A DNA stretch of 64,000 nt from PALSA-505 sp035308365 (GTDB lineage: Bacteria; Actinomycetota; Actinomycetes; Streptosporangiales; Streptosporangiaceae), in contig DATGGU010000013.1 in assembly GCA_035308365.1 (NCBI GenBank), positions 1 through 64,000 of the forward strand, in the 5' to 3' direction. The notes beneath the pieces were generated by a model. It searched no databases. It saw only the letters and a list, made by a program, of their open reading frames with translations, and was not told where the DNA came from. Below are positions 36,205 through 43,307 of this stretch, in pieces. A program made the position numbers and the translations under genes. Within the stretch, counting starts at the first letter, position 1. Every line of letters begins with the position of its first letter.

Positions 36205-36876
36205 TCAGAGCAGGTAGAACAGGACCCAGAACAGGACGCCGACCACGGCCAGGTAGTTCCACGTCGCGGCGAAGGCGCTCAGTGAGGCCTGGAACCGCTG
36301 GACGGTGAACGCCCCGGCGTAGGTGGGCGGCTGTTCGACGAACGAGATCGCCGGGATCTTGGAGCCGCGGACCAGCAGGATCTCCAGCCAGATCATGAGC
36401 GCCAGCACGATCGTCAGGTAGACCGGGTAGAAGCCGGTGAACACGCTGGCGAACCCCGACGAGCCCGGCAGGAAGCTCAGGTTGAGCAACTGCCAGATCT
36501 GCAGGATGACCGCGGCGAGGCCGAAGGCCAGGGCCACCAGCGCGCCGCGCTGCCAGGTCTTCTTGTCGGCCGCCTTGATCCGCTGCAGCACCGCCGTGTG
36601 CCCCGCCGCGCTGGCCACGATCAGGGCCATGATCAGCGTCCCGGTCCACAGGTGCGGGCGCGGTCCGGGCGGATGCCAGAGGTGATTGGAGTTCACCGCA
36701 CGCAGGTAGAAGTACGCGAACAGAAACGACCCGAACAGGAAGGACAGCCCGCCCATGGCCAGCCTGGAGCCGGTCCACGCCGCGTTCAGGTCTGCCTCGT
36801 GGTAGAAGAGCGCTTCTTCGGCTGCCCTGTCCTGCGCGCTGCCCGCGCCGGCCGGCGGGGTGGTCGTGTCCGCCAT
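36205..36876 (-). CDS. ctaE: Cytochrome c oxidase subunit III
   Basis: 223-residue subunit III of an aa3-type heme-copper oxidase. Five helices are visible after a ~30-residue hydrophilic N-terminus, consistent with the short actinobacterial form. Family features include RLAMGGLSFLFGSFLFAYFYLRA and the Glu-containing helix VYLTIVLALMIWLEILLV. It starts just two bases after the ctaD stop, so the two are probably co-translated. It acts in the cytoplasmic membrane next to subunit I. Confidence 0.92.
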   Translation of the reverse strand: MADTTTPPAGAGSAQDRAAEEALFYHEADLNAAWTGSRLAMGGLSFLFGSFLFAYFYLRAVNSNHLWHPPGPRPHLWTGTLIMALIVASAAGHTAVLQRIKAADKKTWQRGALVALAFGLAAVILQIWQLLNLSFLPGSSGFASVFTGFYPVYLTIVLALMIWLEILLVRGSKIPAISFVEQPPTYAGAFTVQRFQASLSAFAATWNYLAVVGVLFWVLFYLL

Positions 36877-36878
36877 GG

Positions 36879-38894
36879 CTATGCTCCCGTTCCCTGGCCC
36901 ACGCCAGCGGCCGGCCCGGCTCCGGAGCCGACCAGGGCCCCGGAGACCGCTTCGGTGAGAATCCCCGGCGGCGGATTCAGGTCCGCCACCGGCGGTGCGT
37001 CCTTCACGCCGTACTCATAGGGGCCGGAGAGCACGACCGGCACGTGGGTGAAGTTGCCCGGCGGAGGTGGCGAGGCCACCTGCCACTCCAGCCCGCGCGA
37101 CCGCCACGGGTTGCCCGGCTCGGGCACCCTGGCGATCACCGTGGACCAGACGAAGTTGATCAGGAAAATCAGGATCGACCCGCCGAGCAGGAACGCCGAG
37201 ATCGACACCCAGTCATTGATCGTCTGCAGGTTGCGCGCGTACTCGAACACCCGGCGTGGCTGGCCGGCCATGCCCACCGCGAACAGCGGCAGGAACGTCG
37301 AGTTGAAGAAGATGAACATCGTCCAGAAGTGAATCTTCCCGAGCCGCTCGTTCATCTTGATCCCCATGAGCTTGGGCAGCCAGTAGTAGACGCCGCCCAT
37401 GAAGGCGAAGATCAGCCCGCCCATGATGGTGTAGTGGAAGTGGGCCATCACGAAGAATGAGCCGTGCTCGGTGGTGTCCGCGGGGACGTCCGAGAGAAAC
37501 ACTCCCGATATGCCGCCGATCAGGAAATTGAAATACATCCCGAGGGCGAACAGCATGGGCACGGTGAATCTTATCTTCGCTTTCCAGAACGTGCCCAGCG
37601 CGACCAGATAGATGAACCCGGTCGGAATGGAGATCAGCTCGGTGGTGAGCATGAACAGCGGCCGCATGTCCGGGTTGATGCCGCTGTCGAACAGGTGGTG
37701 CTGCCAGACGAAGAAGCTGAGCAGGCACACCCCGATCATCCCGGCCGCGGCGACCTTGTAGCCGAACAGCGGTTTTCGGCAGAACACCGGGATGATCTCC
37801 GACACGATGCCGAAGCCCGGCAGCGCCAGGATGTACACCTCCGGGTGGCCGAAGAACCAGAACACGTTCTCGTACAGGTAGCTGCTGCCGCCGAGCTGGT
37901 TGACATAGAAAGCTGTCTGGAAGGTCCGGTCGGTGATCATCATGTACATGCCCACGAACAGGACCGGAGCGGCGAGCACGAACAGGAACGAGGTGGTGAG
38001 CATCGCCCAGACGAACATCGGCAGCCTGCTCCACCTCATGCCGGGCGCGCGATGGCAGATGACCGTGACGATGATGTTGAACCCGGCCAGGATGACCGAG
38101 ATGCCCATCAGCCCGAACGCCATGGCGTAGGCATCCGCGCCCTGGGTCGCCTGGATGGACAGCGGCGCGTACCCGGTCCAGCCAAACGGGAATCCACCGA
38201 AGAGCAGACCGGAAAGCAGGATGATATAGGCCGCCGGGGTAATCCAGAACGACAGCGCCTCGATCCGGGGAAAGGCCACCCGCTTGGAGCCGATCATCAG
38301 CGGCACGAGATAGTTGCCAAACGGCCCGACAATGACCGAAGTCATCATCATCATCATCATTGTGCCGTGCTCGCCGACCACCTCGACATAAGAGTTGGCA
38401 TTCATGATGTGATAGGTCGGCGAAAGCAGCTCGGTGCGGATGGCCATCGCGAACAGGCCGCCGGTGAGGAAGTACGTGATCATGCCGACCAGGTACTGGA
38501 TGCCGACCACCTTGTGATCCAGCGAGTACCTGAAGTACCTGGCCAGGCCATTGCTCGCCGCTTCCTCTTCCAGGGCGGTCTGGACCGGGCGGCCGATCAT
38601 CTGCCGCAGCAGGTCGTTGAACACGCCGAGGCCGGCCAGCCAGCCGATGACGCCGAACGTGTAGCCGAGGATGATCGGCACGTCGTTGGAGTCGGACAGC
38701 CCGTTCTGCGCGTAGCCGCTGGACAGGAAGTTGCCGAGCCAGTGACCGGCCACGTAGCCGATCACGGCACCGATGAGGGCGGTGTGCACGGCCGGCCGGC
38801 GCCACCAGGGCCTGGCGGGCCGCGCGCGGGGCGGCTCGCCGCCGCTCGGCTGCTGCGCTCCCTGCGGCCTCTCCGGGTGGATCTCGATGGCCAT
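36879..38894 (-). CDS. ctaD: Cytochrome c oxidase subunit I
   Basis: 671-residue heme-copper oxidase catalytic subunit. Heme and copper ligands are visible: low-spin heme His in GEHGTMM, CuB His and the cross-linked Tyr in FGHPEVYILALPG, the CuB His pair in WQHHLFDSG, and heme ligands in MAHFHYTIMGG. HPEVY plus a Glu-free helix VI suggests careful K/D-channel comparison is needed before assigning A1 or A2 type. About 100 extra N-terminal residues with two hydrophobic segments (TALIGAVIGYVAGHWLGNF and ILGYTFGVIGWLAGLGVF) precede the usual start of the fold at about DHKVVGIQYL. Six consecutive Met codons (CAT x6 at 38343-38360 on the plus strand) follow the heme His. Confidence 0.95.
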   Translation of the reverse strand: MAIEIHPERPQGAQQPSGGEPPRARPARPWWRRPAVHTALIGAVIGYVAGHWLGNFLSSGYAQNGLSDSNDVPIILGYTFGVIGWLAGLGVFNDLLRQMIGRPVQTALEEEAASNGLARYFRYSLDHKVVGIQYLVGMITYFLTGGLFAMAIRTELLSPTYHIMNANSYVEVVGEHGTMMMMMMTSVIVGPFGNYLVPLMIGSKRVAFPRIEALSFWITPAAYIILLSGLLFGGFPFGWTGYAPLSIQATQGADAYAMAFGLMGISVILAGFNIIVTVICHRAPGMRWSRLPMFVWAMLTTSFLFVLAAPVLFVGMYMMITDRTFQTAFYVNQLGGSSYLYENVFWFFGHPEVYILALPGFGIVSEIIPVFCRKPLFGYKVAAAGMIGVCLLSFFVWQHHLFDSGINPDMRPLFMLTTELISIPTGFIYLVALGTFWKAKIRFTVPMLFALGMYFNFLIGGISGVFLSDVPADTTEHGSFFVMAHFHYTIMGGLIFAFMGGVYYWLPKLMGIKMNERLGKIHFWTMFIFFNSTFLPLFAVGMAGQPRRVFEYARNLQTINDWVSISAFLLGGSILIFLINFVWSTVIARVPEPGNPWRSRGLEWQVASPPPPGNFTHVPVVLSGPYEYGVKDAPPVADLNPPPGILTEAVSGALVGSGAGPAAGVGQGTGA

Positions 38895-38934
38895 CAGGTC
38901 ACCTCTCCCTCGCGCTCTCGGTCCGCTGGGGCGA

Positions 38935-39870
38935 TCATGGCTGCACCGGATCCTGCGGCGGGTAGTAGTAGCCGTTCGCGCCGGTGATGCCCGCCTTGGC
39001 CATGGCCGCGTTGATCGTGGGGATCACCGTCGGGTCGTAGGTCAGCGCGTATGGCGGCAGCATCCTGGTGACCGCCGCCAGCCTGGTTTCCGTGGACCGC
39101 GCCCAGGCCTGGAAGGCGGGGACCGGCATGACCTGGCCGGTGTCGAACATCGCGCCGTGCCACAGGCCGCACAGCTCGGCGCAGCGCACGGTGAACGTGC
39201 CGGTGTGCTCCGGCTTGGTGTAGGCGACGTTGTCCACGTTCGGGTTGGCGTCGGCCTTCACCCCGAGCTGGTAGGCCCAGAACGAGTGGATCACGTCGAT
39301 CGAGGTGACGTTGAACGCCACGTTCTGGCCGACCGGCAGCACGAGCTGCGTCGTCTCGAAGCCGCCGAACTGGGGGTAGCGGTAGGTGAACCGCCACTGC
39401 TGCCCGATCACCTGGACCTGCAGCGTGCTGCCGGTCGGCTTCCAGATCGGGCTCGGCCCCTCGCCCGCGCCGGCTCCGGCGGGCGCGATCAGCTCGTAGG
39501 TGCCGAAGCCGAACAGGCCCAGCACGATCGCCGCGGTCGCCGCGATCCAGCTCACCTGGATCCGGACGTTCCCGTGGATGGGCGGGCCGTCCTCCTCGTC
39601 GCCCTCGCGGTAGCGCCACACGATGAGCGCGTAGCCGGAGTAGATGAGGACGAACAGCATGACCGGGGCGGCCATGACCGCCATCACGTTGATGTCGAAC
39701 TGCTGGCTGGCTGCTGCGGAGGCCATGTCCCCCGGCGGCATGTGCGGGCCCCACACGAACCAGATCAGCGGGTCGGCGATCGCGGCCGCGACCAGCCAGA
39801 TGAGGAAGATGCGCAGCCCGTGACGCGGCTCGGCGGCCGTGCCCGTGGCCGCCGGTGTTTGCGCGGCCAT
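38935..39870 (-). CDS. ctaC: Cytochrome c oxidase subunit II
   Basis: 311-residue subunit II with the CuA electron-entry site. Two N-terminal helices (about 19-38 and 61-85) plus a further hydrophobic segment (about 114-135) anchor a cupredoxin domain. CuA ligands are the His in SIDVIHSFW and C230, C234, H238 and M241 in CAELCGLWHGAM, so the site is intact. The ATG at 39870 shares one base with the stop of the preceding cupredoxin gene (TGATG). The frame extends further upstream but only in overlap with that gene. No cytochrome c domain is fused. Confidence 0.94.
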   Translation of the reverse strand: MAAQTPAATGTAAEPRHGLRIFLIWLVAAAIADPLIWFVWGPHMPPGDMASAAASQQFDINVMAVMAAPVMLFVLIYSGYALIVWRYREGDEEDGPPIHGNVRIQVSWIAATAAIVLGLFGFGTYELIAPAGAGAGEGPSPIWKPTGSTLQVQVIGQQWRFTYRYPQFGGFETTQLVLPVGQNVAFNVTSIDVIHSFWAYQLGVKADANPNVDNVAYTKPEHTGTFTVRCAELCGLWHGAMFDTGQVMPVPAFQAWARSTETRLAAVTRMLPPYALTYDPTVIPTINAAMAKAGITGANGYYYPPQDPVQP

Positions 39871-40547
39871 CAGCCGGCCACTTCCATGGTGCCGGTCATG
39901 AACCCGAGCGTTTGCATGGGACCGCCGAATCCGTCGAGGTAGCCGCCACCGCAGGGGATCCTGCACTGCCAGAAGTACGAACCGCTCTGCCGCGGGGCCA
40001 TGAAGCTGAACGTGATCACCTGGTGCGGCCCGGAGGTGCACGGCGAGGTGCCGCACAGGTTCGCGGTCAGCGGCGGCGATGCCATCGGCACGTTCAGCCC
40101 GATCTGCGGGATGGAGAAGGTGTGCGCGACGTTGCAGCCCGACCACGAGTTCAGGGCAGAGACCCGCTTGCCGTTCACGTACGCGACGTTGCCGATCGTG
40201 CCGGTCACCTGACCCCAGACCGGGTTACGCAATGGCGTGCAGCCGTCGTAGCCGAGGACGGTCATGTCGACCCGGCTGCCGGCCGGAACCTGGAACACCG
40301 TGGTGTGCACCCAGGCGCCGGTGGCCGGGCTCTTGATGAAGTAGGACACCCAGTCGGGATGGGAGGTCACCCCGTTCTGTGGGTCCTCCTGCATCACGAC
40401 ATGCACCGTCTGGCCGGCCGTGACGCCGGCGGCGTAGTCCTCCACCGGCGGCCCGCCGAGCAGGAAATGGACCACGACGAAGATGCCCAGCGCCACAACC
40501 GCGGCGGTGGCAACCAACAGTGTGGCCACACGGGCCCGCAGGGACAT
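39870..40547 (-). CDS. Membrane-anchored cupredoxin with a CuA-like Cys pair, first gene of the oxidase cluster
   Basis: 225-residue protein: one N-terminal helix (about 8-30) and an exported domain with cupredoxin character. GCNVAHTFSIPQIGLNVP (138-155) parallels the first-His strand of subunit II, and YFWQCRIPCGGG (191-202) holds a C-x3-C pair (C195, C199) as in CuA. However, the position of the second His is Y203 and that of the Met is G206; M211 and M217 lie further on. Four other Cys (103, 138, 165, 170) could form disulfides. It is coupled to subunit II by a one-base stop/start overlap. It may be a degenerate CuA paralogue, a copper-delivery protein or an electron donor; which one is not decidable here. 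Confidence 0.72.
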   Translation of the reverse strand: MSLRARVATLLVATAAVVALGIFVVVHFLLGGPPVEDYAAGVTAGQTVHVVMQEDPQNGVTSHPDWVSYFIKSPATGAWVHTTVFQVPAGSRVDMTVLGYDGCTPLRNPVWGQVTGTIGNVAYVNGKRVSALNSWSGCNVAHTFSIPQIGLNVPMASPPLTANLCGTSPCTSGPHQVITFSFMAPRQSGSYFWQCRIPCGGGYLDGFGGPMQTLGFMTGTMEVAG

Positions 40548-41064
40548 CCGTCACCACCTCGCTCCTGAGCCTTGCGAGCGGTGCACACGATTGCGCCACC
40601 GGACGCGGCCACGGGTAATCAACTGCCCGCTTATGACGTTGATGCTCGCGAGGAAACCCATAGCCAAGCAATAGGGCGAGCCCTGGATGACGGAATTGTC
40701 ATAATCACTAAGGGATTCGCTGCGTAACTATGCCTGCCGGATGAGTAGCACGGCCCGTCCAGACTGACCGTTATCGCCCTATTCGTACGAAGCTGCGGCC
40801 GTCGGCGGCGCGTCCCCTATCACGATGACCGCCCCGGGCGGGGGTGGCCTGGACCGGCTGGCCTCGCGCTATGCGGCGCAGGCCGGTGCCGCGCAGGGCT
40901 GGCCACGGAGCGTTATTAACCGTATGGTAAAGATTGCTGCAATCGTTTGGGGAGATGCGTCCGAATTGACCGGATCTGGCGTAGAGTAAGTCCCTCAGCA
41001 GGCAAACCCAGCCGCGCTGGGGAGACGCGGCCATACCGCTGCAACGCGGGCGGGCGAGGTGACA
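40548..41064. other. Divergent promoter region between the oxidase cluster and a response regulator
   Basis: No credible gene is seen in about 500 bp. Features include the inverted repeat TGAC-GGAATT-GTCA at 40688-40701 and an A+T-rich stretch near 40910-40950 (GTTATTAACCGTATGG). A TTGACC at 40966-40971 has no well-spaced -10. The cluster promoter should lie near 40600-40700, but it is not certain. Confidence 0.4.
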
Positions 41065-41082
41065 ATGACGGACTCGCGATGA
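41065..41082 (+). CDS. Five-codon leader minigene overlapping a response regulator start
   Basis: ATG ACG GAC TCG CGA TGA encodes MTDSR. GAGGT ends four bases before this ATG, while the regulator's own ATG (41079) has no near ribosome site and overlaps the minigene stop as ATGA. Ribosomes may therefore load at the minigene and re-initiate on the regulator. Confidence 0.4.
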   Translation: MTDSR

Positions 41083-41822
41083 CCACATCACGAGTGGATA
41101 CGGTCGCGGTATGCCGGCCGGCCGGCCCGGCCAAGCCCCGCATTCTCCTCATTACGAGCGAGCCTGGGTCGCATTCCCTTATCACTGCGGCTCTGACAAC
41201 GGCGGGCTATGCCGTCGAGTGCGCCGCGACCGGGAACGACGGCCTGCAGCGAGCCTGCGAGCGCGATTACCGCCTCGTGCTCCTGGACCTGGCAGGGCCC
41301 GGCGCAGCGCCGGACCTGGACGGGCGCACCGTGCTCAAGGGCCTGCTCACCGCCCGTCCCGAACTGGCGGTGCTGGTGCTGTCGAGCCTGGCGGACGTGA
41401 CCGCCAAGGTGGAGTTCCTCGAACTCGGTGCGCAGGACTACGTCACCAAGCCATTCGCGCTCGACGAGCTGGTCGCCCGGGTGCGGGTCCAGCTCAGGGG
41501 CAGTGCGCACCGGCGCGGAGAGGTGATCAGGACCGGCGGGCTCACCCTCGACCTCGGGCGCCTGCAGGCCGACAGCGGGCACGGCCCGGTGCCGCTCACC
41601 CGGCTGGAGTTCCTGCTGCTGCGGGAGCTGATGGAACACCCGGGGCAATCCGTGCCCAAGGGCCGCCTGCTCGCCTCCATCTGGGGTTATGACTTCGACC
41701 CGCACTCCAATGTGGTCGATGTGTGCGTCCGGCGGCTGCGCACCAAGCTCGGCTTCGAGCTGATCAAGACCGTTCGCGGCGAGGGCTACCAGCTCACCCC
41801 GCACCAGCCGGGCATCCAGTGA
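41079..41822 (+). CDS. OmpR-type response regulator, orphan
   Basis: 247-residue regulator. The receiver domain spans about 20-135, with phosphoacceptor candidate D70 in VLLDLAGPG and the switch lysine in YVTKPFALDELVARV; a winged-helix output domain follows (about 145-240, LTRLEFLLLRELMEHPG, VDVCVRRLRTKLG). The usual acidic pair after strand 1 is replaced by TSEPGS, leaving one Glu, so Mg2+ binding and phosphorylation may be atypical. No histidine kinase adjoins. The stop overlaps the GTG start of a membrane protein gene (GTGA), which may be its partner. The start at 41079 places the receiver domain near the N-terminus. Confidence 0.88.
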   Translation: MTTSRVDTVAVCRPAGPAKPRILLITSEPGSHSLITAALTTAGYAVECAATGNDGLQRACERDYRLVLLDLAGPGAAPDLDGRTVLKGLLTARPELAVLVLSSLADVTAKVEFLELGAQDYVTKPFALDELVARVRVQLRGSAHRRGEVIRTGGLTLDLGRLQADSGHGPVPLTRLEFLLLRELMEHPGQSVPKGRLLASIWGYDFDPHSNVVDVCVRRLRTKLGFELIKTVRGEGYQLTPHQPGIQ

Positions 41823-42448
41823 GCGTGCGCCTGCCGGCCGGCCCGGCGCCGGTACCGCTGCGCCAGTCGAGGTGGCCGGTGCCGCGGACGCCGCGCTGGC
41901 TGCTGCTCGCCCTCGCGCTGCTCGTGGCCGGCGGGGTGCTGGTGGCTCTGCCGCACCACCCGTCCAATGCCCAGCGGGCCGACGATCTGAGAGGGTTCCT
42001 GCGGAGCATGACGGATGGCATCGAGTCGTGCGCCGGCGGGGTTGGCGAGTCGCTCTATGCGCTGCACGCAATCACCTCCGGTGCCAGCCACGACACCGGC
42101 ACGGCCATCGGGATCGCCAGGTACGGCGCGACCAACTGCTCACCGGCGAACAGCTTGCCGCTGGATGACCTGACCCAGTACCAGGTGAGCGAGTCGCTGG
42201 CCGGCTACAACCTCCAAACGGCCGTCAACGACCTCCTCACCTGGGCCTTCCCGTTGGCCCAGCGAGTGCAGACCGATGTCGCCGACATTCTGACCGCTCC
42301 CTCGCGGACCGCTGGCAGCCACGACACCGCGGCGCTGCGGCGGGACCAGCGGGCGCTCGATGCGATGCGCGCCACCATCGATGGCATCATCCGCCATGCC
42401 ATCACGGCCGTCTCCGCGCACGCCCAGCCGCCCACCCTGCCCGGCTGA
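41819..42448 (+). CDS. Single-span membrane protein coupled to the orphan response regulator
   Basis: 209-residue protein starting at a GTG that overlaps the regulator stop. A basic N-terminus is followed by one helix (about 20-41, LLLALALLVAGGVLVALP) and a ~165-residue exported helical domain. The latter contains GFLRSMTDGIESCAGGVGESLYAL and two Cys (about 68 and 105) that could form a disulfide. It resembles an extracellular four-helix sensor without a kinase. No family was recognised; coupling suggests it signals to, or is controlled with, the regulator. Confidence 0.65.
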   Translation: MSVRLPAGPAPVPLRQSRWPVPRTPRWLLLALALLVAGGVLVALPHHPSNAQRADDLRGFLRSMTDGIESCAGGVGESLYALHAITSGASHDTGTAIGIARYGATNCSPANSLPLDDLTQYQVSESLAGYNLQTAVNDLLTWAFPLAQRVQTDVADILTAPSRTAGSHDTAALRRDQRALDAMRATIDGIIRHAITAVSAHAQPPTLPG

Positions 42449-42493
42449 CCGTCCCCTGCTCTACTGGCCGGACTGCCACCCGGCGGCGGCCGG

Positions 42494-42952
42494 TCAGGCG
42501 CGGCGGCGGCGGGCCCCGGCCACCGTGCCGGCGGCGCCGGTCAGGCCGTAGGTGAGGGCACCGTGCCACAGCCCGCTGAAGACGCCGGAGAAGATGCCGC
42601 CGCCGAGCACCACGGACAGGACGAACACGATCGCGGCGCAGGCCACCCCCGGCACCAGGGCGAACCGCCAGGGGTTCGCGCGCACCCAGCGAAGCGCCCG
42701 GCCGCCACGCGAGCCGAGCATCGCCCCGGCCGCGGCCACGACAAGGAAGGTCACCACGCCGAGCGACACCGAACCGCTCAGCGCGCTGAGCCCGATGTGC
42801 CCGCCGATCAGATGCAGGCCGAGGTCGCCAACGGTGACGACGGCACCGGTCGCGCCGGCCGCGGTCCATGGGGCACTGGACATGACAGCGCCGGAGACCG
42901 CCGCTTCCTCGCGCCTGGTGAGCCCAGGTTCGCTGCGTGTCGATGCGGGCAT
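42494..42952 (-). CDS. Four-helix membrane protein of unknown function
   Basis: 152-residue protein with four hydrophobic segments (about 27-45, 59-79, 99-120 and 125-143) ending in a basic ARRRRA tail. The start at 42952 (MPASTRSE) follows GGGAG by six bases and is preferred to the ATG 17 codons upstream. It is reminiscent of DUF6069-type actinobacterial membrane proteins, but that is a weak resemblance. It converges on the regulator-partner gene. Confidence 0.65.
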   Translation of the reverse strand: MPASTRSEPGLTRREEAAVSGAVMSSAPWTAAGATGAVVTVGDLGLHLIGGHIGLSALSGSVSLGVVTFLVVAAAGAMLGSRGGRALRWVRANPWRFALVPGVACAAIVFVLSVVLGGGIFSGVFSGLWHGALTYGLTGAAGTVAGARRRRA

Positions 42953-43307
42953 GACCACTCCCTGGTGTGAGAATCGGCGATGGCTGTCTCCGACGGCCGC
43001 CATGAGGTGTCGGCCGCCATCACGTTATATCTTGAGTGTAGCGCAACCGGCAAATGTTCGGCCAAACTCGTGTTTCCGCAGCTCATAGCCCTAGGGGTGA
43101 GTTGCGGCCGACCGTAGGGTGGTTTCCCGGCCTGGAGAGCCCGGCGTGATCTGGGTCACGTTGGGCAATCCTCAGCAGGCCTTCAGCTTTAGTCCAGGCG
43201 GGTCGGGCTAACTAAGGAAGAGCAGGGACAAGGGACCACGTTCTGGGTTACGGAGTCGGGCAGGACCTGAACGGGATTTACGCTAGTTCCGGGCAAAGGT
43301 GATGGAG
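42953..43307. other. Intergenic region upstream of the HtrA-type protease, with a CRP-like site
   Basis: No gene seen. A direct repeat GGCCGCCAT occurs twice near 42990-43020, in the leader of the membrane protein gene. The segment from about 43020 to 43080 is A+T-richer and likely carries that gene's promoter. A CRP/FNR-type palindrome lies at 43145-43160 (listed separately). Confidence 0.5.
43145..43160. promoter_or_regulatory. CRP/FNR-family binding-site candidate
   Basis: CGTGA-TCTGGG-TCACG is a perfect 5-bp inverted repeat with a six-base spacer and matches the GTGA-N6-TCAC core of CRP-type sites. It lies about 150 bp upstream of the HtrA-type protease start. Confidence 0.5.

Noticed and set aside
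36096..36308. 70-codon plus-strand frame near the subunit III stop
   Set aside because: Arg/Gly-rich translation and overlap with ctaE; looks like chance.
40771..41091. 106-codon minus-strand frame upstream of the orphan regulator
   Set aside because: Lies over the regulator leader, Arg-rich, with no ribosome site; the region behaves as a promoter.
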